Of a stretch of 64,000 nucleotides of DNA, positions 42,960-55,200 are shown piece by piece; the stretch's first letter is position 1; each line of letters begins with the position of its first letter. The position numbers and the translations under genes were made by a program. Under the pieces are notes generated by a model. The model was given only the letters and a program-made list of their open reading frames with translations, was not told the origin of the DNA and did not search any database. This DNA is from Gigaspora margarita. Taxonomy: Eukaryota > Glomeromycota > Glomeromycetes > Diversisporales > Gigasporaceae. The DNA is taken from assembly GCA_009809945.1 (NCBI GenBank), contig WTPW01000415.1:1-64000 (forward strand), given 5' to 3'.

Positions 42960-45225
42960 TTTTCAATATTAGCAAGTTTACTAGTAATATCCAATAACAA
43001 ACTTTTAATTTTGTTGATTTTATTTTTCTAAATACTTTCTTCTAAGACATTCTTTCTGTTTTTATCTACTTTGAATTCTGGAAGCTACTTTTTTTTTAAC
43101 TCTTGATCCTGAGAGATTATCTTCTGCAAATCTTACTAATATATGACTAGTCTCAACTGCTATAAACTAATGATGTTGATTTGTCTCATTATCAAATTTT
43201 CTTTAAGTGGGCCTTTGCTTAGAATTAAGCTCCCAATAGAGTTTGGTATTAAAATAGCAGACCCTGGATATTATGCTCTTTCTTTATCTTAACTGCTTTC
43301 AAATTCAAAAACTGCTATTTCATTATAATTTATATTTCTATTACTTTGTTTTGGTACTAGTATATCGATTTGTCTTAATAATAAGATTTCTTTTGTGTTT
43401 TTGGAATATTCCTAAGTCTAGCATGATACTCTTCTTTCTTCTAATATTGAGTTGTCATTTTTACTAGATATAAATCTTGCTAGATTTCTGTTATTTAATA
43501 GAAATAACTATGAGTTCCTTGCTGCTTCAATATATCTCATTCTGTTTATTTCTATAATCACTTCTGCCCTGGTTTTGTTATTTCTTTCATGCCTAATTTG
43601 AGGAATGGCTAAAGCTATGCACCTATATGATTTTTGAAATTTTAGTTAAAATTAAGTTAAAATCAGGATTAGAGTTTGTTTAGCATTAGGGTTGGATTAG
43701 GGTTAAGACAGATATATAGGTAAAATTGCTTTTCTGATATTTTTAGGATCCAGGACAACTAGTACAGATGTTATACCTTATTTTTTTTTAGCAAAAACCA
43801 CTGAAATTTAAGAAGCAAAAAACAGTTTTTGGCAATTATCTTAGCATCCAGTAGTTCTATTTAAATAAAATTTTTTTTAAAAAAATAAAGCTCTTAGTAA
43901 GGTGTATCTAATAAAAAAAGTTCATTCAATTCTGATCACTAGATCAAAAGTTATTTAAAAAAATGTATTTTGTTATTTTCAGCAAATTGGACCAAAATTG
44001 GCCAAAATCAAGTTATAACCTATATATAAAGATGTCCGGAGTTCTACATTTTTTATTATTGGCCCAAGACAGGTTTGGTATGTTCTTGTAATTTTTTTTT
44101 GGTTTTTGTCTTCTTTGGGCTGATCTGTATAAACAAAATTTCATGTTTTTAGTTAGTTAATTTATGCAAAAATATCATATAGGTACATGGCTTTAGGTAA
44201 CTTTCTAATTTGAACTTTTATATTTTATCTAAATTTTTTAATATAGCAATTTTTTGTCTATTATTTATATTATTTGGCAAGTCCTAGAGTGTAAAACTTC
44301 TTAAATTGTTGTAATCTCCTTGTACTAAGAATTGTTCTAAGTAAGTATTAGCTAGGTTACTATTTTGTATTTTGTTGATTCAAGACTAATATTCATATTT
44401 GAGATTCCTTCAATTCTTTTATTCTTCTTTGTCAATAGTACTATTTCTTTTTGTATCAACAATGATATAGAATCTTACTTTGTCTTGATTGCTTGCCTTC
44501 TATTATCCTCTACCCCTTTTTTAGTTCTTTGTCTTTTCTCTTTTACTTTTTATTCATTTCAGTAGTCTTGCTAGAAAGTGAGAAGTTTATTTTTTTTCTT
44601 TTTCTTTTTTGATCTCTACTTATAAAGTGACAATATTTTCTTACTTGTACATTTTAATAAAAGAGTAGATGATGTCTAATAATTCTCAATTTCCATAGTT
44701 AAGACTATATGTTTCAGAAATGTTAAGTGCCAATTTCTTACTAAAACTTGCTACTAAATTTGTTCTTGCAAAATCTGGTAATGTAGCTGTCTGCTTATAG
44801 CTTGTTTTTCTATTGTTTGCTAACTGTTTCTAATTGTATATTTCTATTGCTATTTTTATAAAGAAAACTGTTTCTGGGTTGGTAATTTTCAGAAATTGTA
44901 CTATTTCTTTATCTTTCTGTAATACAAAAAATTGAATGCTTTTTAATGCATCTATTATTTTTTTGTTTGTTTTTTTTGAAAAGATTTTTGTAATTTTCTA
45001 GATATTCTATGATAGTCTACTTATAATGTCTAATCTGATAATCTAGTGTTTATATGTATACTGAGCTGTGTGTTAATGAATAACCCTATTTAGGTTACTA
45101 AACTGTAGTTCTTCTTTGTTTATTTGATTAATTTTAAAAAGATGTTACATAGTTGTTGTATGTTTGTTTACAGCCAATTGTTCTGATTCTTTTTGTACTA
45201 TTTTTTTTCTCTTAGGCAGTCCCAT
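42960..45225 (-). pseudogene. Degraded minus-strand coding region, possible LINE ORF1
   Basis: A frame starts MGLPKRKKIVQKESEQLAVN at 45225 and breaks within 30 codons. Further minus-strand pieces include RYIEAARNS with LFLLNNRNLARFI near 43530-43470 and ILIPNSIGS near 43255. The product would be basic and helical. It lies upstream (on this strand) of the endonuclease relic, as ORF1 of a LINE would. No diagnostic motif, so this is a positional inference. The plus-strand frames at 43273 and 44365 are shadows. Confidence 0.35.
43609..44196. mobile_element. MITE with CTAAAGCTATGCACCTATAT ends
   Basis: Left end CTAAAGCTATGCACCTATAT, right end reversed CTAAAGCCATGTACCTATAT. The interior has degenerate TTAGGGTT words near 43690. 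It interrupts the ORF1-like relic. Target duplication not clear. Confidence 0.65.
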
Positions 45226-45541
45226 TGAGACTCTTTATTAAAATATTTATAATTTAAAACTAAATTATGTAAATTTTAATTCTGCAAGACCAATATTACT
45301 CTGATTCTATTTTTCAAAAATGCAAAGTGCGACCTGCTGCACTAGTTTGATACCACAAACTAGAAGGCTTTGTTGAATAGCCTACAAGCAGGACCCTGAA
45401 GAATACATATATAACTCAGATCCAGACTCAAAATTTTAATATAACTTTATATACTTAATTTTATTAAATTCTTTATACAAAATTATCATATAAGTTCAAA
45501 TTTTACTATAAATTATACAATTTTAGATCTGAGTTTATATA
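45226..45541. other. Possible LINE 5' flank, nothing else recognised
   Basis: Contains a GC-richer block (45328-45405, GCGACCTGCTGCACTAG). It lies upstream of the ORF1-like start on the minus strand and could be its leader. No repeat arms found. Confidence 0.35.
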
Positions 45542-46913
45542 CCATATATATTCCTATTCCAAAAATAAACTACCCTTTTGTTTTAACCAAAAAATCTAAA
45601 AACTTGGTTTATCCAAAAATAAGCTACCCCGATCGATAATAGTTACTACATAGTAAAGTCCAAATTTTACTATGCAAATCGGTTATAATCGCTTAAGTAA
45701 ACTTGTTCAGAAGATCAAAATACATATGTTGTAAAATTTTTATACAACTTGGAGAACATTTTATTATTTGAGTTTTAATTTTTACATTCGTCAAAAAATT
45801 AAAAATTTTTTAAAAAATATATATGCCAAATGTAAAAATTGCAAGTTAAATAATAAAAAGTTCTCCAATTTGTAAGAAAATTTTGGAGAATATGTATTTT
45901 TATATTATGCCATGTTTACTTAAGCGCATATAATCGATTTACATGGTAAAATTTGGACTTTTTTATGTAGCAATTATTTGCAATCGCTAATAAGCTTTTT
46001 GTGCAGATATTTTTTAAAAAAATTCTCACACATATAATCTTGTGCAGACAAGTTTTTTGTGGGAAAAAAAAAACAAAAAAATAAAAAATAATAAAAAAGC
46101 GATATGATACCATATGTTTCCAAAATAAGCTACCTTTTTTGGGGGACGTTTAAAGCCTGGCACCTTGCAAAATTACCTGATTTTTTTGATTTTTAATTAA
46201 TATTAGGGTTAAGGTTAGGGTTAGGTTAGGGAGAAGTAGTTTCAATATAGTAAAATCGCATTTCCAACACTTTTGCTTAGTCAACCAAGACTGGTTTAAA
46301 TAGCCATTTTTTATATATTTCATGTTTTTGTCTTTGCCGCCTTGCTTTGTTTTGTTCAGACTGATCCGGGTTATATATCAGGTGATTTTGTAAAGTGCCA
46401 GGCTTTAAACGACCCCTTTTTTGGACATTTTTTGGACACAAAAAATCTGGGGGTAGATTTTTGATCAATTGCAAATAGTCGTTACATAGTAAAGTCCAAA
46501 TTCTATGATGTAAATCAACTATTCTCGCTTAAGTAAACTTATTGGAAAGATAAAAATACATATATGCTGAAATTTTCATCAATATTGAAGCACCTTTTAT
46601 TATTAACTTTTAATTTTTAAGCTCAACGAATATATTTTTGTAATAAAATTTTAATTTTAACGTTGAGCGTAAAAATTAAAAGTCAAATAATAAAAAGTTC
46701 TTAGATTTTGATGTTATTTTAAGGGTATGCGTATTTTGATCTTCCGAACAAGTTTACTTAAGCAACTTTAATCGATTTGGATAGTAAACATTTGACTTTA
46801 CTATGTAGCGACTTTTATCGATCATGGGGTAGCTTATTTTTGGATCAAAGGCGTTTTTACATTTTTGGATTTAAACAAGAGGGAGCATGTAGTTTATTTT
46901 TGGAAACATACAG
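45542..46913. mobile_element. TA-flanked element, sibling of 20650-22191
   Basis: Left end CCATATATATTCCTATTCCA then AAAATAAACTACC; right end reversed CTGTATGTTTCCAAAAATAA then ACTAC. TA at 45540-45541 and 46914-46915. An inner inverted repeat begins at the CTACATAGTAAAGTCCAAAT word (45649) and its reverse near 46800. Another end-like word at 46105-46135 (CATATGTTTCCAAAATAAGC) and the nested element at 46142 show repeated insertion. Confidence 0.65.
46142..46416. mobile_element. Nested MITE, 275 bp
   Basis: Left GGGGACGTTTAAAGCCTGGC, right reversed GGGGTCGTTTAAAGCCTGGC: 19 of 20 match. Contains a telomere-like tract (46203-46232, AGGGTTAGGTTAGGG). Sits inside the element 45542-46913. Confidence 0.75.
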
Positions 46914-46915
46914 TA

Positions 46916-47159
46916 TAGTATCGTTATACAAAATAAAAATCTAACTTGTTATAAAAGATATCTTTGTTATACAAATAAACATCTAACTTTTCGAAAAATT
47001 ACCTGTTGGTTATACAAATTTAAACATATAACATATTAAAAAATTATATAGTAAGTCTATACAAAACTGGATCCCAGTATTACATATATTCTTCGGGGTC
47101 CTCTACAAGCTATACCAAAATGGCTTAACTCCTCCTTCTATTCATATTTTAACTAACTC
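46916..47159. other. AT-rich spacer
   Basis: Short TTATACAAATAAACATCTAA-type repeats; no gene. Confidence 0.4.
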
Positions 47160-48090
47160 TAACCATAAACCTTCAGCTTGTTTTTTTTTCTTCTTCTCCT
47201 TCTCCTTAGCTCTTTTCTTTTCTTGCAATGTACTTGCTCGATTTGAGGTTATATCTTTACTTCTTTCTTCTTTTCATGAACCTTTCCTATCTCCTTTTAT
47301 TACTTGTTTTGATTCCTAGCACTTTGTCCATTTTGCCACCCTTTCGCATCTCCATTTCTAGACATTTTCATAGAAAGAATTCCATAGCATCAACAAAGCA
47401 ATTTCTAATACCTGGAGTGCGTTGGTTTTGAAAATATTATAACTATAAAAGTTATCTACATAGCTACTTCTAACTAAACCCTTCTCCATTCTTCCCTTGC
47501 TTGAAGCTTTTCTTCTCTGGATTTTTCTCAAATTATTTCTGCCAACTGTACTTGAAAAATAGAAACTAAACCAAATTTCTCTTCTATCAAAACTGCCCAA
47601 GCTAACGCTAAGGCCATATTCTCTGCTAACAGCCATCTGTTTTCTAGGCCCTTACAGGATAATAGATAATTTTGGGTTTCTCTTTTTCTTCCTTTACAGA
47701 TTCAGCAAAGATTGTTTTTGTAGACTTCTGGCTTCCTTCGTTTTAGGTTTATTAACACTGGGAGATTGTTCTGTAGTGCTTTGTTTTTGTACTATTTATT
47801 ATTGACTATTTGTTTATTCTATATTTGTTTATGCATTTTTGTTTACTCTAATTTGTTTACTAGTGATCTGAGTACAGAGTTAATGGCACTCCCCAAAAAA
47901 AATTCTGCTTTTCAAGTTTCAAAAAAAATTTTCTTATTAGCTTTGTTAAATTACTTCAAATCCTATTTTATTTCTAATAAAGTCTAGTTGAATTTCTCCT
48001 TCTTTTGTTTTTTTTTTAAGCTGACAAAATCTCTTTGCTTTATGTTTTTAATCAATTTGGGCTTGTATTTTTTAGTCCAGAATTGGTTGT
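47160..48090 (-). pseudogene. LINE relic: C-terminal zinc finger end of a reverse transcriptase protein
   Basis: The minus strand near 47735-47640 reads KPEVYKNNLC-stop-ICKGRKRETQNYLLSCKGLENRW, with one in-frame TGA between the two first Cys. C-x2-C…ET…L-x-C…N-x-W is the C-terminal zinc-finger pattern of many LINE RT proteins. Downstream, after frameshifts, IALLMLWNSFYENV (within the open stretch 47636-47358) and KWRCERVAKW give the usual last segment. RT catalytic motifs are missing, so this is a 5'-truncated 3' fragment, typical of LINE copies. It is separate from, or a distant part of, the endonuclease relic at 41 kb. Confidence 0.6.
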
Positions 48091-48151
48091 GAGAATCAGT
48101 AAAGAAAGTTAAAAAAATATTATAAATAAATTATATGGAAAAAAATTATTA

Positions 48152-48455
48152 TTTCACTGCCAATTACTTTACTGATATAATATATTACTGACAGTTATTC
48201 AATAACAAGTTTATTTTACCAACAGTTTATTTTACTAAAGCTTTTTTACTGACTAAGTAATTCTGGTTATTATTGTTAAGGTTAGAATAGAATTAGATAG
48301 AATTAGAGCTAAAGTTAGTGTGCTTTTTAAAAAAAAAAACTTGTTAGTAAAATGAGCTATAGTAAAACATACTGTAGGTAAAATGAACTTGTTGGTAAGT
48401 ATTTGTTGATGAAATGTTATATTAGTAAAGTAATTGTTGGTAAAATACTATGAAC
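48152..48455. repeat. Inverted repeat, ~300 bp
   Basis: Left-arm CCAATTACTTTACTGATATA and AACAAGTTTATTTTACC pair with GGTAAAATGAACTTGTT and TATTAGTAAAGTAATTGTTGG at right. Probably a MITE; ends not resolved. Confidence 0.6.
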
Positions 48456-49620
48456 CCAAATTATATAATATATAATTAGTATATAATAATTTAAATTTTG
48501 TTTAAAAATAATAAAATACATATAAATTAAAAATTTTTATAAAAAAAGCAGATTAATAAATATACTAATTTATATATTACAAGTATTTTGTAGAATGTTA
48601 CTGTCACCCTTTTACTTTATAGAATTTTGCAACAAAATTTATTTTCTAATGCAATACATACTGTAGTTAAGATTGAATCAGTATTGAAGTTTTTGTAATT
48701 TTTACTTTTAAGCAAACAAATTAACTTTATACTCAAACTAGTAATTATTGGATAATTAAGGAGTAGTTTATAGTTGAAACATATAAATTTTATAGTAAAA
48801 ATCAGCAGAGATTTACTAATTGCCTTATATAAAAATAGAATCTCATGTAATTCTGTTCTTTAAAAAAACCCCTTATAGTAAAAAATCAAAATATACTTAT
48901 ATCTTGTGAACTATACAACCAATTTTAATGATTTTACTTCTATTAGAATTAGAAAAATTAGTTCTACAACTTTTATTAGAAATTAAAAGAAGGTTTATAT
49001 AATAAAAAATACTTTTATTTGTAAACAAGCTAAATTTTTATACTATAAAAAAATATATGAATTTTCATTTTGTTTATTATAAGATCTGCAATTTTTTTAC
49101 TCTTTTAGAAGTGGAATATCCCTTAAATGATTACAGTTATCTATACAGTATGTTTTTTTAAAATACAAACTTTAAAGTAAATGAAATTAAATTTCATATA
49201 GTGCTAAATAGTATAAACCAACACCCCTGTGTCAAATTATAAAATAAATACTCGATTCTAATTGGCTAATATTATAGAATCAATTGTGATTGGTCAAACT
49301 CACATATAAGTTTCTTTTTTTTATATATTAAATGCCAAATTTTCAGTTTCTTAGTAAACTTTAAATTGATATAACTTATTAAAGTTAAAATAAAGCAAAA
49401 ATCTTTTCTAACCAAATTGTAGCTTAGACTTAAAGCTACTAATTGGTTAAAAATTTAATTAAAAAATTTTTTTTTAAGTTATATTAATTTTTATAAAATG
49501 CATTTAAAAGGTATTGGTTTATGGTGTCCCATACTGTGCTTACTCCAGTAATTTATTATTTGGCTATCTGTACTTGTCTTTTATTTTCATTCATTTTTTT
49601 TCTTAAAAAGTTTCAGATCC
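48456..49620. other. AT-rich stretch with one dispersed-motif copy
   Basis: No gene. The minus strand of 48900-48985 carries the TTCTAATAGAAGTAAAATCA-type motif shared with several MITEs. Near 49215-49300 is a short block with CTAATTGGCTAATATT resembling sequence at 55565. Confidence 0.4.
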
Positions 49621-49829
49621 TTATAATAGGACTCCAAGCAATCTATGAACAGCTAACAATTTTAAAAAATTGTTATATCTTTCTAAAAATAGAAAAGATT
49701 TATAGAAAATAGTCAAAAATAAGCATTAATATTACTAAATATAGAAAAGACCTATACAAAAATAATTAAAAATAAGCAAAAGCAAATTGTCACCTATCTA
49801 TATATAGTTCAGGGTCCTCTTATAATTTC
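49621..49829. mobile_element. MITE, diverged sibling of 41976-42299
   Basis: Left TTATAATAGGACTCCAAGCA then ATCTATGAACAG; right reversed TTATAAGAGGACCCTGAACT. Length about 209 bp. Target duplication unclear. Confidence 0.55.
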
Positions 49830-50009
49830 TAGTCTTAATTCCATCTAGTATTATATTTTCTAGCTAAAATTTTACATGTATTCTCAAAACTTTTTTTACT
49901 AGTAGAGAGAGAAGGGTTTAAAAGAAGAAGCAATATAAACTACTGAATCAAATTGGTCTTACTTAATTGTGTGATAGGAATAATAAAAAAACATGGTAGT
50001 AGTTCCAAT

Positions 50010-50591
50010 TCTTTGGCTTCTTGTTGCACAAAATAAAAATCAATCTTGTATAACTTTAAATATAAATATTATTTTATTAATATACAGTAAATTAAAAAAA
50101 CCCTCTGACTTACTAATCTATTTTTAGATTCTATTTAATGCAAAATGAGGAATTAATTTTTTGTAGCCTAATTCTAGATGAAAATATTATTCTATTAATT
50201 TACAATACATTAATAGGAAAAAAAAACTGCCCATCCAAAGGTTTCAAATTCCATGTAATACAAAACAAAAAATTAACTTTGAGTAGCCTAATCTTAGATG
50301 TGAACATCATTCTATTAATTTACAGTATAGTAAAAAAAAAAGAAAAAAGAAAAAATCCGACTAACCAAAGTTTCAGATTTCATATAATGCAAAATGAAAA
50401 ATTAGCTTTGCATAGCCTAATCTTAGAAGCAAACATTATTCTATTAATTTGTAAGAAATTTTTTAAAAAAATAATAAAAAAATAAAAAAATGTAACTAAC
50501 CAATCCAAGTTTTCAAATTCCATATAATGCAAAATAAATAAATCTTTGTATGGTTTAATCTTAGATGCCAATATTATTCTATTAATTTACA

Positions 50592-50652
<61 letters not shown>

Positions 50653-50900
50653 ACTAACTGACTAAAGTTTTCAAATTCCATATAATACAAAATGAAAAAT
50701 TAACTTTGTGGTCTATTTTAAAATGAAATATTATTTATTAATATTAATTAAAAAAAAGAAAAAATATCGACTAACTAAAGTTTTAGAATTATGCAAAATG
50801 AAAAATTAACTTAATATTTAATGTGAATATTATTCAAAAAAATAAATTTGACTAACCAAAGTTTTTAGATTCCATATAATACAAAATAGAAAATTAATAT
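50010..50900. repeat. Tandem array of ~110-150-bp units with A-runs
   Basis: About eight units, each with CCATATAATGCAAAATGAAA, then AGCCTAATCTTAGATG, then TTATTCTATTAATTTACAGT and an A-run. Unit starts (CAAAATGAA words) lie near 50020, 50140, 50260, 50385, 50527, 50688, 50795 and 50880. One A-run (50599-50651) is 53 bases long. The open frame at 50138-50485 is an effect of the repeat. Confidence 0.8.
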
Positions 50901-50944
50901 AATTATTGAACAATAGTTATAGTTTCAAAAGGAATTGTCATTAT

Positions 50945-51220
50945 TAGGGTTCTGCAATTTGATTTGATTTGATCAAATATTTGAACTCAAATCAAATTCA
51001 AATACAGAATTTTCAAATAAAATCAAATTCAAATTAATGAATATTTGATTTGATTTGATCAAATATTTGAAATATTTGATAATTTATAAGTAAAATTTCA
51101 AATCAAATCAAATTCAAATACAGAATTTTTAATTCAAATCAAATTCAAATCAAGGCTTATTTGATTTAATCAAATTCAAATATACTTAATATTTGATTTG
51201 ATTTGAGTTAGAAGAACCCA
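50945..51220. mobile_element. hAT-type MITE, CAAATTTGATTTGAT family, copy 3
   Basis: Left end TAGGGTTCTGCAATTTGATT, right reversed TGGGTTCTTCTAACTCAAAT. Perfect 8-bp duplication GTCATTAT (50937-50944, 51221-51228). More diverged inside than copies 1 and 2. Confidence 0.85.
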
Positions 51221-51228
51221 GTCATTAT

Positions 51229-52039
51229 GCTGACCATAAGTTTTTCTACAATTGATCACATTTTTGAATAGAGCTAATAAAAACATGTATTCAACCCCAA
51301 AATTAAAATATATAAATAATGTAGATAGATAAAATTGGTAAGTTTAACTTTTGTTGTCATTATTAACTATATGTAAAAAGAAGATTTCTTACATACTGGT
51401 CACATTTTCTTAAGATAACCAATTAAAAATATTTAAGCATAAACTTATCCTATTGTCACTATTAACAAATCAATATGAAGAATTATATGTATATATGTAT
51501 GTAAAAATTAGTTACCTATAAATTGACCAATCAAAAATGTTTAAACTAATGAATTTTATTTAAATGTATAGATTACATCTGAAGAACATAATGTGCACAT
51601 GTTATAAGTTATCCAATTGAATTACAAATAAAAGACCAATTAGCAGCAATGATCAAAAACCAATTTCTTTTATTGTATATTCTAATAATAACTAATAAAA
51701 AAACTAAATAATAATAATGATAATTTAAAATTACATTATAATTGATCATCTTAGTCTAATTTTCACATGTTCTACTTGTATGATTATTTATTCTTATATT
51801 TTGTTTTTGGTTGTACTTGTCAAATTTGGTTTAGCATTTTCAAAAAATGGATAGAGCCATTATCACTAATGTGTGTATTAAATATAACAATATTAAATTT
51901 CTCATAATATGTGTTTGTAACTATTTATACTATCTAATTTTTACACATGCAAAATGATTGTAAAATGTATTGAACACTTGTGACATGATGATAATTTTAT
52001 AATTGGGAAAAATAATTTAAAAATAATTTTTATTATAAG
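51229..52039. other. AT-rich stretch, nothing recognised
   Basis: No frame above background, no clear repeat arms. Confidence 0.45.
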
Positions 52040-52284
52040 GTAGATATACCTAATTTGGTACAGTGCCTAATTCAGACACTAACAATATCTTATGAAATGT
52101 TGATTGGAATTATGTGATTTTGGTACTATTTGATTTGTCTCATTAAGATGAATCAAATAGTACCAATTATGCAATTCTGACTGAAAGTTCACAAGATATT
52201 TCATTTAACCAAAATAACCTACTTATATAAAATCTTTGAAAATTAGCATAAAATTATAGATAAATTTTGATAGACTAATCTGTA

Positions 52285-52550
52285 TTGACAATTTTACCAC
52301 CAAAATGGCTACCTCAAAGAGACAATTCCAATGAGCAAAAATTGTTAAAATCCAATCATAGGATCACAAGATCATTAAGATTTTTGTATTGCTTTGAATA
52401 AAAATTACTCAGTTTAACTAATCTAATTTTTATCAAAATAATAAGAAAATCTTTAATGATTTTGTAATCCTGTAATTAGATTTTAATGATTTTGAGCTTA
52501 TTGGAATGATCTCTTCAAGGCAGTTAGTTTGGTGGTAAAATTATCAAACA
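52285..52550. repeat. Inverted repeat with long arms
   Basis: Left ATTTTACCACCAAAATGGCT, GAGACAATTCCAATGAGC and AATCATAGGATCACAAGATC pair with the right-hand GATTTTGTAATCCTGTAATT, GCTTATTGGAATGATCTC and TTGGTGGTAAAATTATC. A sibling with similar arms is at 55625-55905. Confidence 0.65.
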
Positions 52551-52862
52551 TGGACCAGTCTTTTAAAAGTTATTAATGATTTTATATTAATTTCAAATTT
52601 TGCTTTACACAGGTTATTTTGATTAAATGATAATATCTTGTAAACTATCAATCATAATCATATAATTTTAGTACCATCTGACTCATCTTATCATAACAAC
52701 TTGAATAGTGCCAAAATCATATAATTTGAATCAATAGTTTACAAGATATTATTAGAGATCTTTATTGTGCTGAATTAGGCACTGCACCAAAATTGGACTA
52801 TGTTTTAAGATAATTGTTAAAATGTGATGATTGAGTGATCAGGTTTGGGTAATTTGGTATTA

Positions 52863-53829
52863 CAGTCGTCCCTCTCTAGTCACCAAGTCCGTCGCACCCT
52901 ATTTTGGTGATTGTAAAGAGGTGTGACTATAAATAAAATTATGGTCATCTATAGGCGAAATGTGGCATGCTTCCATCTAAAACTTTTTTCTTACTAAGTT
53001 AACGATACATGTCCACTAATTAAAAGTTGTAGAGCTCGTCGAGACGCATCTAACGGTGGTTAGATCATCCAAATCGGCCCAGTGGATGGCGAGATATCGT
53101 TGAAAAACAATTGGCTGACTATAGCAATATTTGTTTATATAAGAGATTTTATATAGTTGGCCAATCGTTTTTCGACGATATCTCACCATCCACTGGGTCG
53201 ATTTGGATGATCTAACCACCGTTAGATGCATCTCAATGAGCTCTATAATTTCAATTAGTGGGCATGTATCGTTAACTTAGTAAGAAAAAAAGTTTTAGAT
53301 GGAGGCAATCCACATTTCGCCTATAGTGATTTTCATATGTAATCTCCGTCACGGATTTTTATATAGTTGGCCAATCGTATTTCGACGATAACTCGCCATC
53401 CACTGGGCCGATTTGGATGATCTAACCACTTTAGATGCGTCTCGATGAGCTCTACAACTTTCAATTAGTGGACATGTATCATTAACTTAGTAAGGAAAAA
53501 CTTTTAGATGGAAGCACTCCACATTTTGCCTATAGGATCACTCTCCAGTTGACAGGCAGATTATCAATTAATAGATAATTTTAAATATACGTGAATATGA
53601 AAATTGGCCAATCAGATTATATAATCCATATTTAGTTAAAAATTGGTGACTATAATGAGGGTTTTTTATTAATAAAATTGTTAAAAAATCAAATTTTCAT
53701 GGTGATAGTGATTATAAGCGATTTGTGACTATAATGAGGTTTTTTTACTATGTATGAGTCCGTCGCACAAAATCGGTGCTTAAATAGAGGTGTGACTATA
53801 TGGGGTGTGACTATAGGGAGGTCTGACTG
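52863..53829. mobile_element. Mariner-type element with an internal long hairpin, 967 bp
   Basis: Left end CAGTCGTCCCTCTCTAGTCA, right reversed CAGTCAGACCTCCCTATAGT. Perfect TA duplication (52861-52862, 53830-53831). Both ends carry a second motif, AAGTCCGTCGCAC / GAGTCCGTCGCAC. Inside, 52980-53290 folds back almost perfectly around GTTAACGATACATGTCCACT, and a third partial copy follows at 53360-53530. It is one of the more CpG-containing parts of the window. No transposase. Confidence 0.8.
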
Positions 53830-53973
53830 TATTTGATTCGTCTTGATGAGACAAATCAAATGGTACCAAAATTATATAATTCTGATCAATATGTTATGTG
53901 GTATTTATCATAGAACATAGGTGCACTAATTTAGGTATATCTACTTTAGGAGTTTAATATTTTTGTATAGGTG

Positions 53974-54402
53974 ATGTGCTTACATATTATACTCTAATTT
54001 GATTGGCTAAATTTGCAAATAATTATTTTTAAAAAATATACAATTTTTGTTAAAATTCTTTAAATTAAGAAATATTCTAAAAAATATAAAAAAAAGTCTT
54101 AAAATTTTTTGTACTTATATGTGAAATTTAGTGCTAAACAAGTTTACTTAGTTGAATTAGAAAGATTGTCCTAATAAATTTAAAAAAATCTTTAAAAATA
54201 AGTTAAAATTGCAAATATTTTTAAATTTTATTGAAAACCCTTTTTACCTCTACTAAATAAACTTATTTAGCCAAAAAAATTTAAAAATCTTCTAAAAAAC
54301 ACCTAAAATAACCCTAATTTATAAGGTTCAACAATAATTTGTTTATATGATGATTTACAAATTTAGCTAATCAAATTAGAGTATGATGTATAAGCATATT
54401 AC
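53974..54402. repeat. Inverted repeat, ~430 bp, arms ~43 bp
   Basis: Left TGCTTACATATTATACTCTA then ATTTGATTGGCTAAATTTG; right reversed TGCTTATACATCATACTCTA then ATTTGATTAGCTAAATTTG. The interior includes the GCTAAACAAGTTTACTTAG word. Likely MITE. Confidence 0.65.
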
Positions 54403-54479
54403 AAAATACAAGATATGCATTTATTCTTTATTATAAGTACAAAATAAATAGTAACTTGTTACTATAGCAATTTTATATA

Positions 54480-55200
54480 ATTTTTAAAAATAGCAATTAT
54501 ATATAAACAATAATTTTCTTTTTAATAATTATTGTTTTTTTTTGCTTGTTTATTTTTGCTTGTCTTTTTTTTTGCTTTTTTTTTTGTTTTTTTTTTTACT
54601 TGATTTTTTTGTTTTAACAAGCTTTTATTTTTTTTTATTAAGTTATAGTTTTTATTATTGGAGTTGTCACTGGAGCTGCTATTAGAGTTGTTATTGGAGC
54701 TATCACTGAAGCCTTGAAGCAAAATTGTACTTGGGTTGTGGATTTCCTGCTATTTGGGTAGTTTGATAGGCTGTTTTTATTCTTTTAAACTTTTTGTACT
54801 TTGGTATCTTGGTTTTTTTAGTTCACTAATTTCTTTATTGTTTTTCTTTGGTATGTTTTTTCAATAAGTTTGCATCACTCTTTAATAGATTCTTTGTAGT
54901 AATTTTAGTAAGTTTATAGTTTTTTTTTGTGTTCTTTAGTAAATTCTTTGATAGATTTTTTATTATTGTTTATTATTTTTAGTAGTTTTTTTGTAAATTT
55001 GTTGTTTTTTTTTGTGTATATCAAAATAGAATTTTTGTAGTTTTCAAATCAACTATTTAACAATCAAATTTGCTAGTACATCCTGTATTGCTTTGTAGTT
55101 TGCTGAGTTTAAATTACTTCTTTGAGAAACTAGAAATAAGTTTACCAAGATTTAATTGGAGATTATATGATAAACAAACACTTGTTGTGGTTATGAAGGT
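54480..55200 (-). pseudogene. Low-complexity minus-strand reading, uncertain
   Basis: An open stretch (54722-54522) encodes Ser/Asn-rich then Lys-rich sequence (SSNNNSNSSSSDNSNNKN; KKKTKKKAKKKTSKNK). Upstream minus-strand pieces are also Lys/Asn-rich. This composition is expected from simple AT repeats, so a real gene is unlikely, but a decayed Gag-like protein cannot be excluded. Confidence 0.2.

Larger units (their letters stand above)
52040..53947. mobile_element. Nested fold-back element with AAGGTAGATATACCTAAT ends
   Basis: Left AAGGTAGATATACCTAATTT, right reversed AAAGTAGATATACCTAAATT. A further inverted pair lies within: TTTGGTACAGTGCCTAATTC near 52068 and GAATTAGGCACTGCACCAAA near 52776, so the left half is an inner fold-back. 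Inside that is another inverted repeat (52285-52550) with arms of the TTTTACCACCAAAATGGCTA type. The right half holds the mariner-type element 52863-53829. Confidence 0.65.

Noticed and set aside
43273..44565. Plus-strand Phe/Leu-rich ORFs with apparent membrane segments
   Set aside because: They are on the strand opposite to the Lys-rich LINE-like relic; hydrophobicity is the complement of A-rich codons.
47228..47987. Plus-strand hydrophobic ORFs
   Set aside because: Opposite strand of the LINE C-terminal relic, same artefact.
50138..50485. 115-codon ORF with internal repeats
   Set aside because: Produced by the ~120-bp tandem array; the repeats are DNA-level.
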